The notes: generated by a model not told the origin, from the letters alone. Positions 9,677-18,753 are shown, counted from the first letter of the stretch. The stretch: DNA of 64,000 bases from Streptomyces sp. NBC_01198 (GCF_036010485.1 NZ_CP108568.1:6038501-6102500); one strand, 5' to 3'. Made by a program: numbers and translations.

Positions 9677-10743
9677 GCGAAACCGGATCCCACAACGACA
9701 TGACAGATCCAGAGGACCACCTCCCGGCCACCCGCGGCGCCCACGGCGCCGAAGCGGCGGTCCCCGGCGACCCGTTCGCCAACCCCGGTCACCCGGAGCA
9801 CGAATACCGCCGTCAGGACATCGACGAGAAGGCGGCGAAGCACTCCGAGCGGGTGGTCGCCGGCCTGTTCACGCTGTCGATGCTGGGCACCCTCTCGTTC
9901 ATCGCGAGCTTCGTGATCTTCCCGGTCGACAAGTACGTCTACATCTTCCCGATCGGCCACGTCAGCGCGCTGAACTTCTCGCTCGGCATCTCGCTGGCCG
10001 TCGCGCTGATCGGCATCGGCGCCGGCGCCGTGCACTGGGCCCGCACGCTGATGTCCGACGAGGAGATGCCCGACGACCGCCACCGCGCGGACGCGGACGA
10101 CGAACTGCGCGCCAACATCGAGGCGCAGTGGAAGGCGGGCGCCAAGGAGAGCGCGTTCGGCCGGCGCAAGCTGGTCCGTACGACGATGCTCGGCGCGCTC
10201 ACGCTGGTCCCGCTGTCCGCGGTGGTGATCCTGCGCGACCTCGGCCCGCTGCCGGAGGACAAGCTCAGGCACACCGCCTGGGCCAAGGGCAAGGCGCTGA
10301 TCAACCCCAACACCAACCGGCCGCTGCGTCCCGAGGACATCCCGGTCGGCTCGCTCACCTTCGCCCAGCCCGAGGGGCTGAACGAGGCGGACGAGGACTT
10401 CCAGGTACAGATCGCCAAGGCGGCCCTGATGGTCGTCCGGCTCAAGCCGGAGGACATCAAGGACAAGAAGGAACTCGACTGGTCGCACCAGGGCATCGTG
10501 GCCTTCTCCAAGATCTGCACGCACGTCGGCTGCCCGGTCAGCCTGTACGAGCAGCAGACACACCACGTACTCTGCCCTTGTCATCAGTCGACGTTCGACC
10601 TGTCGGACGGCGCCCGGGTGATCTTCGGTCCCGCGGGTCACCGGCTGCCGCAGCTTCGGATCAGCGTCAATGGTGAGGGCAACCTCGTTGCGATGAGCGA
10701 CTTCGAGGTTCCCGTCGGTCCGGCCTTCTGGGAGCGCGGATGA
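9673..10743 (+). CDS. qcrA: Cytochrome bc1 complex, Rieske iron-sulfur subunit
   Basis: 356 aa. Three transmembrane segments (about 62-84, 94-122 and 170-188), as in the actinobacterial form, precede the Rieske domain. The [2Fe-2S] ligands are C282 and H284 in CTHVGC and C301 and H304 in CPCH, with the disulfide cysteines C287 and C303. It takes electrons from menaquinol and passes them to QcrC. The ATG at 9673 overlaps the qcrC stop, and its own stop overlaps qcrB, so qcrC-qcrA-qcrB are strictly coupled. Confidence 0.96.
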   Translation: MSETGSHNDMTDPEDHLPATRGAHGAEAAVPGDPFANPGHPEHEYRRQDIDEKAAKHSERVVAGLFTLSMLGTLSFIASFVIFPVDKYVYIFPIGHVSALNFSLGISLAVALIGIGAGAVHWARTLMSDEEMPDDRHRADADDELRANIEAQWKAGAKESAFGRRKLVRTTMLGALTLVPLSAVVILRDLGPLPEDKLRHTAWAKGKALINPNTNRPLRPEDIPVGSLTFAQPEGLNEADEDFQVQIAKAALMVVRLKPEDIKDKKELDWSHQGIVAFSKICTHVGCPVSLYEQQTHHVLCPCHQSTFDLSDGARVIFGPAGHRLPQLRISVNGEGNLVAMSDFEVPVGPAFWERG

Positions 10744-12380
10744 GTACTTCGACAGAGACCTCGACGAGCACTCGGCGAGGCCCCAAACACCCCGGACAGC
10801 GCGTCGCCGAGTGGGCAGACTCCCGAGTCGGCCTGTACAAGCTCGGCAAGTCCAACCTGCGGAAGATCTTCCCCGACCACTGGTCGTTCATGCTGGGTGA
10901 GATCTGCCTCTACAGCTTCACGATCCTCATCCTCACGGGTGTGTATCTGACGCTGTTCTTCCACCCCAGCATGAACGAGGTCGTCTACAACGGCCCGTAC
11001 GCGCCGCTGCAGGGCCAGCGGATGTCGGAAGCGTACGCGTCGACCATGCACATCAGCTTCGAGGTGCGCGGTGGTCTGCTGATCCGGCAGATCCACCACT
11101 GGTCCGCGCTGATCTTCATCGCGGGCATGATCGTCCACATGATGCGGGTGTTCTTCACCGGAGCGTTCCGCAAGCCGCGTGAGCTCAACTGGCTGTTCGG
11201 CTGGACGCTGCTGTTCATCGGCATGTTCGAGGGCTTCACCGGCTACTCGCTGCCCGACGACCTGCTGTCCGGCACCGGTGTCCGCTTCACCGAGGGCGCG
11301 GTGCTCTCCACGCCGATCGTCGGCACGTATCTGTCGATGTTCCTGTTCGGCGGCGAGTTCCCCGGCCACAACTTCGTGCCGATCTTCTACTCGGCGCACA
11401 TCCTGCTGCTGCCAGGCATCATGGCGGCACTGCTGGTCACCCACCTGATCCTGGTCTTCTACCACAAGCACACCCAGTTCGCGGGTGCGGGCAAGACCGA
11501 GAAGAACGTCGTCGGCATGCCGTTCTTCCCGATCTACACCGCGAAGGCCGGCGGCTTCTTCTTCCTGGTCTTCGGTGTCATCGCGGCCATCGCGGCGATC
11601 GCCACCATCAACCCGATCTGGACCATGGGCCCGTACCGGCCGGACCAGGTGTCCACCGGCGCGCAGCCCGACTGGTACATGGGCTTCTCCGAAGGCCTGA
11701 TCCGGGTGATGCCCGGCTGGGAGATCAGCGCCTGGGGCCACACCCTGGTCCTCGGCGTGTTCGTCCCGCTGATGGTCTTCCCGCTGGTGCTTGTCGCCAT
11801 CGCCGTCTACCCGTTCATCGAATCGTGGGTCACCGGCGACAAGAGCGAGCACCATCTGCTGGACCGGCCGCGCAACCGCCCGGTGCGCACCGGCTTCGGT
11901 GTCGCCTGGCTGACGCTCTACTTCACGCTGCTGATCGGTGGCGGCAACGACCTGTGGGCCACGCACTTCCACCTGTCGATCGAGACGATCACCTGGTCGG
12001 TGCGGATCGGTTTCTTCGTGCTGCCGGCGCTGGCGTTCTTCGCCACCAAGCGGATCTGTCTCGGGCTGCAGCGCAAGGACCGCGACAAGGTGCTGCACGG
12101 TCGCGAGACCGGCATCATCAAGCGGCTCCCGCACGGTGAGTTCATCGAGGTGCACCAGCCCCTGGAGCAGGAGGAGCTGCACGTCCTGACCGCCCACGTG
12201 CAGCCGCAGCCGCTCGACGTCGGCCCCGAGGTCGACGAGAACGGCGTGGAGCGCAAGCTGAACCCGGTCACGAAGGTGCGGGCGCGACTGTCCCGCAACT
12301 TCTACGGCGAGCACAGCCAGATCCCGAAGCCGACAGTCGAGGAATACGACGAGATCACGAGCGGCCACGGCCACCACTGA
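10740..12380 (+). CDS. qcrB: Cytochrome bc1 complex, cytochrome b subunit
   Basis: 546 aa, di-heme b quinol-oxidising core. Typical motifs are visible: GSLLIRQIHHW-like GGLLIRQIHHWSA, HMMRVFFTGAFRKPRELNW, GYSLPDDLLSGTG, and the C-terminal PDWYMGFSEGLIRVMPGWE. The C-terminal extension after the last helix (about 430-546) is hydrophilic and common in Streptomyces. QcrB is the target of the telacebec (Q203) class in mycobacteria (family knowledge). It is the last gene of the qcr operon and is followed by a long hairpin terminator. Confidence 0.96.
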   Translation: MSTSTETSTSTRRGPKHPGQRVAEWADSRVGLYKLGKSNLRKIFPDHWSFMLGEICLYSFTILILTGVYLTLFFHPSMNEVVYNGPYAPLQGQRMSEAYASTMHISFEVRGGLLIRQIHHWSALIFIAGMIVHMMRVFFTGAFRKPRELNWLFGWTLLFIGMFEGFTGYSLPDDLLSGTGVRFTEGAVLSTPIVGTYLSMFLFGGEFPGHNFVPIFYSAHILLLPGIMAALLVTHLILVFYHKHTQFAGAGKTEKNVVGMPFFPIYTAKAGGFFFLVFGVIAAIAAIATINPIWTMGPYRPDQVSTGAQPDWYMGFSEGLIRVMPGWEISAWGHTLVLGVFVPLMVFPLVLVAIAVYPFIESWVTGDKSEHHLLDRPRNRPVRTGFGVAWLTLYFTLLIGGGNDLWATHFHLSIETITWSVRIGFFVLPALAFFATKRICLGLQRKDRDKVLHGRETGIIKRLPHGEFIEVHQPLEQEELHVLTAHVQPQPLDVGPEVDENGVERKLNPVTKVRARLSRNFYGEHSQIPKPTVEEYDEITSGHGHH

Positions 12381-12400
12381 CCCGCCGTCCGGCTTGTCCC

Positions 12401-12456
12401 ACCGGGGCCGGGTGGTCACCTCCTTGCGGAGGGGACCACCCGGCCCGGGTCTTTTC
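12401..12456 (+). terminator. Strong terminator after qcrB
   Basis: A stem of about 23 bp with two mismatches (12401-12423 with 12428-12450) and a TTGC loop, followed by CTTTTCC. Confidence 0.85.
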
Positions 12457-12571
12457 CGCTACGAGGCTGCCACTGCCCTGCCGGCCGCTCCCCGCGGAGG
12501 GGAGCCGCGGAGCCGCCGTGCGCGGATAGGGTGGGCGCGGGAAGGCCCGACGACCACCAGGAGTGTGGACC

Positions 12572-13636
12572 ATGAGCGTTGTGAACCCGGCAGGTGGCGA
12601 TACCGGGGCGCTGCGGACGTGGCCCGACGTCTTGACGCAGCTGATCGCCGGACGTGACCTGGAGGCCGACGACACCGCGTGGGCGATGGACGCCATCATG
12701 AGCGGCACCGCAACCGGCGTGCAGATCGCCGGGTTCGCGGTGGCGCTGCGGGCCAAGGGCGAGACGGTCGAGGAAGTCACCGGCATGGTGCGGGCGATGT
12801 ACGCGCACGCCAACACCATCGACGTGCCGGGCCCCACCGTGGACATCGTCGGTACCGGCGGCGACCGGGCCAGAACCGTCAACATCTCCACCATGTCGGC
12901 GATAGTGGTGGCCGGCACCGGCGCGAAGGTCGTCAAGCACGGCAACCGGGCCGCGTCGTCGGCCAGCGGTGCCAGCGACGTCCTCGGGCACCTCGGGGTG
13001 AATCTGGACCTGACCCCGGAGCGGGTCGTGGAGGTCGCCGAGGAGGCGGGCATCACCTTCTGCTTCGCGGTCCGCTTCCACCCGGCGCTGCGCCATGTGG
13101 CCACCGCTCGCGCCGAGTTGGGGGTCGCCACCACCTTCAACTTCCTGGGCCCGCTGACCAACCCGGCCCGGGTGCGCGCGCAGGCCACCGGGGTCGCCGA
13201 CCTGCGGATGGCGCCGATCATGGCCGGCGTGCTGGCAGAACGCGGCTCGTCCGCGCTGGTCTTCCGCGGTGACGACGGCCTGGACGAGCTGACCACCACC
13301 GCGACCTCGCAGGTGTGGGTGGTCGGCGACGGCAAGGTCGCCCAGCACACCTTCGACCCGCGCGACATCGGGATCGACCTGGTGCCGGTCGAGGCGCTGC
13401 GCGGGGGCGACCCGGCGCACAACGCGGACGTCGCCCGCAGGGTGCTGGCCGGTGCGACCGGGCCGGTACGGGACGCGGTGCTGCTCAACTCCGCCGCCGC
13501 GCTGGTGGCGCTGGCCCCGGGGGCGGGCACCCTGGAGGAGCAACTGGCCGCCGGGGTGGCCAGGGCCGCGGAGTCCCTCGACTCCGGCGCGGCCGCCGCG
13601 GTGCTCGAGCGCTGGGCGGCCGCCACCCACGCCTGA
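12572..13636 (+). CDS. trpD: Anthranilate phosphoribosyltransferase
   Basis: 354 aa. It transfers the phosphoribosyl group of PRPP to anthranilate, the second step of tryptophan synthesis. Diagnostic motifs are GTGGD (94-98, PRPP binding), NIST (about 104-107), KHGNRAASS (122-130) and [13 protein letters not shown] precedes the chosen ATG by 8 nt. A TAGGGT -10-like box lies at 12527-12532. The gene stands alone, as in Streptomyces and M. tuberculosis, where trpD sits by qcrB instead of in a trp operon. It ends at a 12-bp hairpin. Confidence 0.95.
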   Translation: MSVVNPAGGDTGALRTWPDVLTQLIAGRDLEADDTAWAMDAIMSGTATGVQIAGFAVALRAKGETVEEVTGMVRAMYAHANTIDVPGPTVDIVGTGGDRARTVNISTMSAIVVAGTGAKVVKHGNRAASSASGASDVLGHLGVNLDLTPERVVEVAEEAGITFCFAVRFHPALRHVATARAELGVATTFNFLGPLTNPARVRAQATGVADLRMAPIMAGVLAERGSSALVFRGDDGLDELTTTATSQVWVVGDGKVAQHTFDPRDIGIDLVPVEALRGGDPAHNADVARRVLAGATGPVRDAVLLNSAAALVALAPGAGTLEEQLAAGVARAAESLDSGAAAAVLERWAAATHA

Positions 13637-13647
13637 GCCGAACGAGC

Positions 13648-13676
13648 AGGCGCCGTCCGTACCTCGGACGGCGCCT
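13648..13676 (+). terminator. Hairpin terminator after trpD
   Basis: A perfect 12-bp stem (13648-13659 with 13665-13676) with loop TACCT begins 12 nt after the trpD stop. Only a weak T-run follows, which is common in Streptomyces. Confidence 0.75.
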
Positions 13677-13711
13677 TGCGCATCCGGCGTCCTGTGGCAG
13701 AATCCCTTGCA

Positions 13712-13833
13712 GGTCACGAGTGACAGCGCAAAGGCCCCGGCTCGCTGTCCGGCAACCCTCCGTCCGAGGCGGGGTGCCCCGGGTGATGACCGGGCTGCGG
13801 GCAGCGAGGCTCGCAGCAAGCCGGACTCGGGAG
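13712..13833 (+). promoter_or_regulatory. SAM-IV riboswitch
   Basis: An S-adenosylmethionine-sensing aptamer of the actinobacterial SAM-IV class. P1 is GGTCA (13712-13716) paired with TGACC (13787-13791). The conserved core is GAGTGACAGCG, CCCCGGCT, CGCTGTCCGGCAACCCTCC and GGGGTGCCCCGGGTGATGACC. A downstream hairpin GCTGCG...CGCAGC (13794-13799 with 13812-13817) fits P5. The loop CCGAG (13764-13768) can pair with CTCGG (13826-13830), which overlaps a GGGAG ribosome binding site, so SAM binding could hide that site (inference). High SAM should lower expression of the sulfur gene downstream. Confidence 0.9.
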
Positions 13834-13839
13834 TTCATC

Positions 13840-13860
13840 ATGCGCAAGCGAATGCGATAG
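13840..13860 (+). CDS. Six-codon open frame directly after the SAM-IV riboswitch
   Basis: ATG CGC AAG CGA ATG CGA TAG encodes MRKRMR. A good ribosome binding site, GGGAG at 13829-13833, lies 6 nt upstream and can be masked by the riboswitch pseudoknot. The aminotransferase ATG is 137 nt further on, so this is a leader open frame with two Met codons. Translation is inferred from the start and ribosome binding site only. Confidence 0.45.
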   Translation: MRKRMR

Positions 13861-13997
13861 GGCCACTGGCCCCGGTTCCGCCGTACCGCGGTGCCGTAGT
13901 GCACCGGTCCGTCTTCCCTCTGCCGCCGTCCGACCGCGACGCAGCGCCGTGCCCCGGCGCGCGGCGCTGTCGCCTGCCTTCGTGCCAGGAGCCTGCC

Positions 13998-15371
13998 ATG
14001 ACCCTTTCCTTCACCGCCTCCAGCCCGCTGACCTGCGACGTCCCGGTGCCTCCGCTGCCCGTGCTCGGCCGGGACGTGACCGTGCCGCTGGTCACCGGCG
14101 GCGAGGTCGGTTATGCCGCGCTCGACTACGCCGCCAGCGCGCCCGCGTTGCAGCGGGTGTGGGACGACGTGGCCGCGTACGCCCCCTACTACGGCAGCGT
14201 GCACCGGGGCGCCGGGTATCTGTCGCAGCTGTCCACCGAGCTCTTCGAGCAGAGCCGGGCGACGGTGGCGGACTTCCTCGGCTGCCGGCCCAACGACGAG
14301 GTCATCTTCACCCGCTCCACCACCGATTCGCTGAACCTGCTGGCCGCGGTGCTGCCGGCCGGCACGCAGGTCTTCGTCTTCGAGACCGAGCACCACGCGG
14401 CGCTGCTGCCGTGGCAGCGCGCCAAGGGCGCGCGCGTCACCTGTCTGCCCGCGCCCCGTACTCCCGAACAGGCCGTCGCCGCACTCGACGTGGCGCTGCA
14501 CGGGGCGCCCAAGGGACCGAAGCTGGTGTGCGTCACCGGCGCGTCCAACGTGACCGGCGAGCTGTGGCCGGTGCGCCGGCTGGCGGCCGCCGCGCACCGG
14601 CACGGCGCCCGGATCGTGCTGGACGCCGCACAGCTCGTACCGCACCGCCCGGTGGACATCGCCGAACTCGACGTCGACTGGGTCGCCTTCTCCGGGCACA
14701 AGCTCTACGCGCCCTTCGGCGCCGGCGTGCTCGCCGGGCGGCCGGACTGGCTGCGCGACGCGGAGCCCTACCTCGCCGGCGGCGGCGCGACCCGTACGGT
14801 GGTCCGGCGGGCCGACGGCCAGGTCGAGGCCGAGTGGCAGGAGTCGGCGGCCGCCCGGCACGAGGCCGGGTCGCCCAACGTCATCGGGGCGTACGCCATC
14901 GCGTCGGCGTGCAAGGCGCTCACCGAGGCCGGGTTCGACGAGCTGGCGGCGCACGAGCGCCAATTGCTCGGGCTGCTGCGGGACGGCCTGGCGGCGATCC
15001 CCGAGGTGCGGGTGCTGTCGCTGTTCGGCGCGGACGCCGACCGTGTGGGGGTGCTGAGCTTCGTCGTCCAGGGCTGGAACAGCTCGCACCTGGCCGCGGC
15101 GCTCTCCGCGGAGCACGGCATCGGGGTGCGGGACGGCCTGTTCTGCGCGCATCCGCTGGTACGGCACCTGCTCGGCGGCGAGCCCGAGGACCTGGGGGCC
15201 TGCGGCTCCCCTGAGGACCTCTCCTTCAACGCGGTCCGGGTCAGCTTCGGCGTCGGCACCCCGCCCGAGCACATCGTGCGCTTCACCGCCGCGCTCGCCA
15301 CGCTCGTCCGGGAGGGCGCCGCGTGGACCTACCACACCGAGGCCGGCCGCTGCGTCCCCTCCCCGGTCTGA
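13998..15371 (+). CDS. Class V aminotransferase / cysteine-desulfurase-like PLP enzyme under SAM control
   Basis: 457 aa, PLP-dependent fold type I. Landmarks are YGSVHRGAG (about 65-73), ETEHHA (129-134), VLDAAQ (207-212) and the PLP lysine in FSGHKLYAPFG (K235). The family includes cysteine desulfurases and related C-S lyases. No clear SGxxC cysteine loop like IscS is seen, though CAHPLVRHL occupies a similar late position. The SAM-IV riboswitch upstream points to sulfur amino acid metabolism: perhaps Cys/Met interconversion or sulfur release when SAM is low. The ATG at 13998 has AGGAG 6 nt upstream. The exact reaction is not known from sequence. Confidence 0.85.
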   Translation: MTLSFTASSPLTCDVPVPPLPVLGRDVTVPLVTGGEVGYAALDYAASAPALQRVWDDVAAYAPYYGSVHRGAGYLSQLSTELFEQSRATVADFLGCRPNDEVIFTRSTTDSLNLLAAVLPAGTQVFVFETEHHAALLPWQRAKGARVTCLPAPRTPEQAVAALDVALHGAPKGPKLVCVTGASNVTGELWPVRRLAAAAHRHGARIVLDAAQLVPHRPVDIAELDVDWVAFSGHKLYAPFGAGVLAGRPDWLRDAEPYLAGGGATRTVVRRADGQVEAEWQESAAARHEAGSPNVIGAYAIASACKALTEAGFDELAAHERQLLGLLRDGLAAIPEVRVLSLFGADADRVGVLSFVVQGWNSSHLAAALSAEHGIGVRDGLFCAHPLVRHLLGGEPEDLGACGSPEDLSFNAVRVSFGVGTPPEHIVRFTAALATLVREGAAWTYHTEAGRCVPSPV

Positions 15372-15385
15372 CCGGCGGCCCATTG

Positions 15386-15667
15386 CTAGGAGTCGAGGCC
15401 GATCGCGAACGCCGCCTCCAGGTCGTGCTGGGAGTACGTACGGAAGGCGACGTGCGTGTCGGTCACCTCGACGCCGGGGATCTTGCTGATCCGGCCCGGG
15501 ATGATGTCCGCCAGGTCGTCATGCCGGGCCACCCGCACCAGCGCGACCAGGTCATAGGTCCCGGTCACCGAGTAGACCTCGCTGACGTGCTCGAGCGCGG
15601 CGATCGCCTCGGCGATCTCCGGGATCCGGTCCACGGTGGTCTTGATGAGCACGATCGCGGTGATCAC
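15386..15667 (-). CDS. Stand-alone Lrp/AsnC RAM-domain protein
   Basis: 93 aa covering only the ligand-binding RAM domain (beta-alpha-beta-beta-alpha-beta) of Lrp/AsnC regulators: it starts MITAIVLIKTT and contains VTGTYDLVALVRV and TYSQHD. The helix-turn-helix half is absent, so it probably senses an amino acid and acts through oligomerisation with other proteins. Its GTG start overlaps the rhomboid stop (GTGA), so the two are cotranscribed and coupled. Confidence 0.85.
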   Translation of the reverse strand: MITAIVLIKTTVDRIPEIAEAIAALEHVSEVYSVTGTYDLVALVRVARHDDLADIIPGRISKIPGVEVTDTHVAFRTYSQHDLEAAFAIGLDS

Positions 15668-16443
15668 GACTGAATGTCTCCTTGGGTCGTCCCGGCAACG
15701 ACGCCCAGCTTAGACCGGGGCCGATAACAGGCCCACGCCCAGCAGAAGCCGAAGGCGAAGCCCACCACATGGGCCAGGTAGGCCACCCCGGGACCGCCCG
15801 CGGCGGTCTGCGCGGCGAACCACTGCAGGACGAACCAGAAGCCGAGCACCATCCACGCGGGGAAGCGCAGCGGGACGAAGAAGAGGAACGGGAAGAGGCT
15901 GGTGACCCGGGCCTTCGGGTAGAGGTAGAGGTACGCGCCGAGGGCGCCGGAGATCGCCCCCGACGCGCCGACCAGGCTCTGGGTGTCGTCGGCGTGCGCG
16001 AAGGCGAAGCCGTAGGTGGCCAGGAAGCCCGCCGCCAGGTAGAACAGCGCGAAGCGCACCCGGCCCATGCGGTTCTCCACGTTGTCGCCGAAGACGTAGA
16101 GGAAGAGCATGTTCCCGATCAGGTGCAGCCAGCTGCCGTGCAGGAACATCGAGGTGAAGACGGACACGACCGGCACCTTGGCCGAGGAGGCGGGGGCGTG
16201 GCACCCGGCGGGCAGGCCCAGGGCGGCCGTCGGCAGTCGGCCGTGCAGGAGCTCGCCGGGGATCACCCCCCAGCGGTCGAAGTACAGCGCCTGCTCGCAC
16301 GCCAGGTGCCGCCCGGTGCCGTAGGCGGGGATGAAGCCGGACAGCGGCCCGAACAGGAAGACCGCGGTGCACACGGCGATCAGCCCGTACGTGACGACCG
16401 GCGTACGGCGGACCGGGTTCTTGTCGTACACCGGGATGACCAT
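15664..16443 (-). CDS. Rhomboid-family intramembrane serine protease
   Basis: 259 aa, about six to seven transmembrane helices. The catalytic dyad is clear: serine in GASGAISG (S161) and histidine in AHVVGFAFG (H225). The oxyanion-supporting HLIGNMLFLYVFG (N111) is also present. A periplasmic loop (about 40-95) with several Cys residues follows helix 1. It should cleave substrates within or near the membrane; the substrate is unknown. The downstream gene is the RAM-domain protein, overlapping by 4 nt. Confidence 0.92.
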   Translation of the reverse strand: MVIPVYDKNPVRRTPVVTYGLIAVCTAVFLFGPLSGFIPAYGTGRHLACEQALYFDRWGVIPGELLHGRLPTAALGLPAGCHAPASSAKVPVVSVFTSMFLHGSWLHLIGNMLFLYVFGDNVENRMGRVRFALFYLAAGFLATYGFAFAHADDTQSLVGASGAISGALGAYLYLYPKARVTSLFPFLFFVPLRFPAWMVLGFWFVLQWFAAQTAAGGPGVAYLAHVVGFAFGFCWAWACYRPRSKLGVVAGTTQGDIQS

Positions 16444-16560
16444 GGACCGATCATGACGCAGCGGTCGTAACGGACATAAGGCGCCTCGCCGCAGCGCGGC
16501 GTACCTCCGAGGCCTTAGGGTGACCGGGACAACCGCTGCCCAGAGGAAGAGGTACCTGCG

Positions 16561-16857
16561 ATGCCGGTTCCGCTGCCGACCGCGACGACGCGGTGGCGCT
16601 GCACTCTGTGCGGGAATCTGACCCGATTCGACGTGACGCGTTCCTCACGGGTGGTGGAGTACGTCCATCTGGACCTGGGCGGCGAGCCGTCGGTCGAGGA
16701 GACCGAGGTGCTGGCCGAGACCGTGGAGTCGGTGCGCTGCCGCTGGTGCAACGCGGTGGACCGGATCGAACTGGTCGACCGCCCGGGTGCCGGTGCGGGC
16801 GGCGACGGGAACAGCAGTACGGAAAGCGCCGACGGGAGCGGTTCCGCGTCCGGCTGA
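16561..16857 (+). CDS. Conserved small zinc-ribbon-like protein
   Basis: 98 aa. Two Cys pairs, CTLC (15-18) and CRWC (about 60-63), frame a compact domain and could hold zinc; the C-terminal 25 residues are Ser/Gly-rich and disordered. This is a widely conserved actinobacterial hypothetical. A GAGGAAGAGG ribosome binding site precedes the ATG, and a TAGGGT box lies at 16516-16521. Function is unknown; cotranscription with the NYN gene 93 nt downstream is plausible. Confidence 0.75.
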   Translation: MPVPLPTATTRWRCTLCGNLTRFDVTRSSRVVEYVHLDLGGEPSVEETEVLAETVESVRCRWCNAVDRIELVDRPGAGAGGDGNSSTESADGSGSASG

Positions 16858-16950
16858 GCGCCGGGCGGGGACAATGGAAGCAGCAGGGCGGCGGGCCGGA
16901 GGGATCGAAGGGGGCCGGGAGGACGCCGAGGAACCGGACGGGAGTGACTG

Positions 16951-18465
16951 GTGGACGGTATCGGCGGTTTTCCGCATGCCGGAGCGAGTGGTGCCGCGGC
17001 GGAGTCCGCCGGCCCCCCCGCACCGGCCGGGCCCGCCGACGACGGTGACCCCGGCGACCACGGCGACCCTCGCGATCCCGGCGGCCATGCCGAGCACGGC
17101 GAGCGCGACGACGAAGGTGACGGTGCCCCGGAGGCGGCGGGCGCCGAGCCGGCCCTCGACCGGCCGCTGCCCGAGGGTGTACGCCACCGGGTCGTCGCCT
17201 TCGCCGCGGAGGCCTTCGGCAGCTTCACCTACCAGGAGCTGCCGGTCTCGCTGCGCCCCTACGCCCGCTTCACGCCCACCCGGCGGGTGAAGTACGCGGG
17301 GACCGCGCTGGCCGCGGCCCTGGAGCACGACCCGGCCTTCCGGCAGAAGGTCGCGGCCCGACTGAGGGAGTCGCAGGCCGAGCTGGCCGGCGCGCTGGAG
17401 GGCGGCACCCCGCCGCCGGCCGCCGATCCGCTGGACGTGGCGGCCGCCGCGTATCTGCTCCGGCCCCCGGGGTGGGCCAAGCTCGTCGCGACCGCCGGCG
17501 AGGAGGCCCAACGGGCCGACGCCGAGCGGGCGGACGAGGAGGCGCTGCGCGAACTGGCGGCGCTGCGCGCCGAGGTGGAGGCGCTGCACGAGCAGGGCAG
17601 GGCGGACGCGGCCAGGGCCAGGGCCGAACTGGAGACCGTGCGCAAGGAGGGCGACGCGCTGCACCGCAAGCTGCGCAGCGCGCTGAGCGACGTCAAGCGG
17701 GCCGAGGCCGCGCAGCGCAGACTCCAGGTCGAGGTGGAGGAGTTGCGGTCCGCCGCCGCCCACGACAAGGCCGCCGCCGACAGCGAGGCGCGCCGGCTGC
17801 GTACCCGCCTGGCCGAGGCGGAGGCGGTCATCGAGACCGGCCGCAAGGCCGCCCGCGAGGGGCGCAGCATCGAGGACGTACGGCTGCGGCTGCTGCTCGA
17901 CACGGTGCTCGACGCGGCCTCCGGGCTGCGCCGCGAACTCGCCCTGCCGCCACGGGACACCATGGCGGTACGCCCCGCCGACACCGTGGACGCGGTGGCG
18001 CCCGGCGCCTTCAGTGCCCGTGACATCGCCACCCGCGCGCTGTCCGAGACCGACCCCGCGCTGCTCGACCAGCTGCTCGCGCTGCCGCAGGCGCACCTGG
18101 TGGTCGACGGCTACAACGTCACCAAGACCGGTTATCCGGCGATGCCGTTGGAGAAGCAGCGGCTACGGCTGCTCGGCGGTCTCGCGGCGCTCGCCGCGCA
18201 GAGCGGCGCCGAGGTGACGTGCGTCTTCGACGGCGCCGACCTGGACATGCCGGTGCTGCTCGCGCCGCCGCGCGGGGTGCGGGTGCTGTTCAGCAAGGCC
18301 GGTGAGACCGCGGACGAGTTGATCAGGCGGCTGGTGCGGGCCGAACCGCCCGGCCGGCAGATCGTGGTGGTCTCCGCCGACCGCGAGGTCGCCGACGGGG
18401 TCGCCAAGGCCGGCGCCCGCCCGGTCGCCTCCACACTGCTGCTGCGCCGCCTCGCGCGGGTCTGA
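16951..18465 (+). CDS. NYN-domain (YacP-like) putative ribonuclease with coiled coil
   Basis: 504 aa. Residues 1-70 are Gly/Ala/Asp-rich and disordered. A helical region follows (about 75-180), then a long Glu/Ala/Arg coiled coil (about 190-320). The C-terminal NYN/YacP domain (about 385-504) begins HLVVDGYNVTKTGYP and carries the acidic residues of the PIN-like nuclease fold (D in VDGYN, D in VFDGAD, D in VVSADREV). Bacterial relatives are linked to RNA processing. The GTG start has GGGAG nearby. It is probably a metal-dependent RNase; the target is unknown. Confidence 0.83.
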   Translation: MDGIGGFPHAGASGAAAESAGPPAPAGPADDGDPGDHGDPRDPGGHAEHGERDDEGDGAPEAAGAEPALDRPLPEGVRHRVVAFAAEAFGSFTYQELPVSLRPYARFTPTRRVKYAGTALAAALEHDPAFRQKVAARLRESQAELAGALEGGTPPPAADPLDVAAAAYLLRPPGWAKLVATAGEEAQRADAERADEEALRELAALRAEVEALHEQGRADAARARAELETVRKEGDALHRKLRSALSDVKRAEAAQRRLQVEVEELRSAAAHDKAAADSEARRLRTRLAEAEAVIETGRKAAREGRSIEDVRLRLLLDTVLDAASGLRRELALPPRDTMAVRPADTVDAVAPGAFSARDIATRALSETDPALLDQLLALPQAHLVVDGYNVTKTGYPAMPLEKQRLRLLGGLAALAAQSGAEVTCVFDGADLDMPVLLAPPRGVRVLFSKAGETADELIRRLVRAEPPGRQIVVVSADREVADGVAKAGARPVASTLLLRRLARV

Positions 18466-18520
18466 CTCTTCACCGCCCGCGGGCCGTTCGGGCCGTTCGA
18501 AGCCGCCTCGGCGTTCACTA

Positions 18521-18536
18521 GTGCACCAGTGTGCAC
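18521..18536. repeat. Paired GTGCAC palindromes in the NlpC/P60 upstream region
   Basis: GTGCAC-CAGT-GTGCAC: two self-complementary hexamers 4 nt apart, about 80 nt upstream of the predicted promoter. It could be an operator. No other gene lies in 18466-18753. Confidence 0.3.
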
Positions 18537-18615
18537 GCAGCGTCGAACGGTCATCACTGTACGTGCGAAGTATGTAAAGAAAACGCGAACCGGTCGAGAT
18601 TTTGCCTTCAAGGAT

Positions 18616-18645
18616 TTGAACCGATCACAGAAAGGTCACTAAGGT
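18616..18645 (+). promoter_or_regulatory. Sigma-70-type promoter of the first NlpC/P60 gene
   Basis: TTGAAC (18616-18621), an 18-nt spacer, then TAAGGT (18640-18645). It lies in an unusually AT-rich patch (from about 18560) and would give a leader of about 100 nt. Confidence 0.55.
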
Positions 18646-18753
18646 CAGGGCTCGAACCTCCGCGCAGTCGATCATCCAATCCGGATGGCGCGTCGGGGGC
18701 CGCCCGCCAGTCGTCAACCGGTAGGCGGCTGAAGGAAGAAGGAGCTCGCCTTC

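Noticed and set aside
18466-18753. A c-di-AMP (ydaO) riboswitch before the NlpC/P60 gene
   Set aside because: Such riboswitches precede wall hydrolases in Streptomyces, but I find none of the conserved ydaO blocks here.
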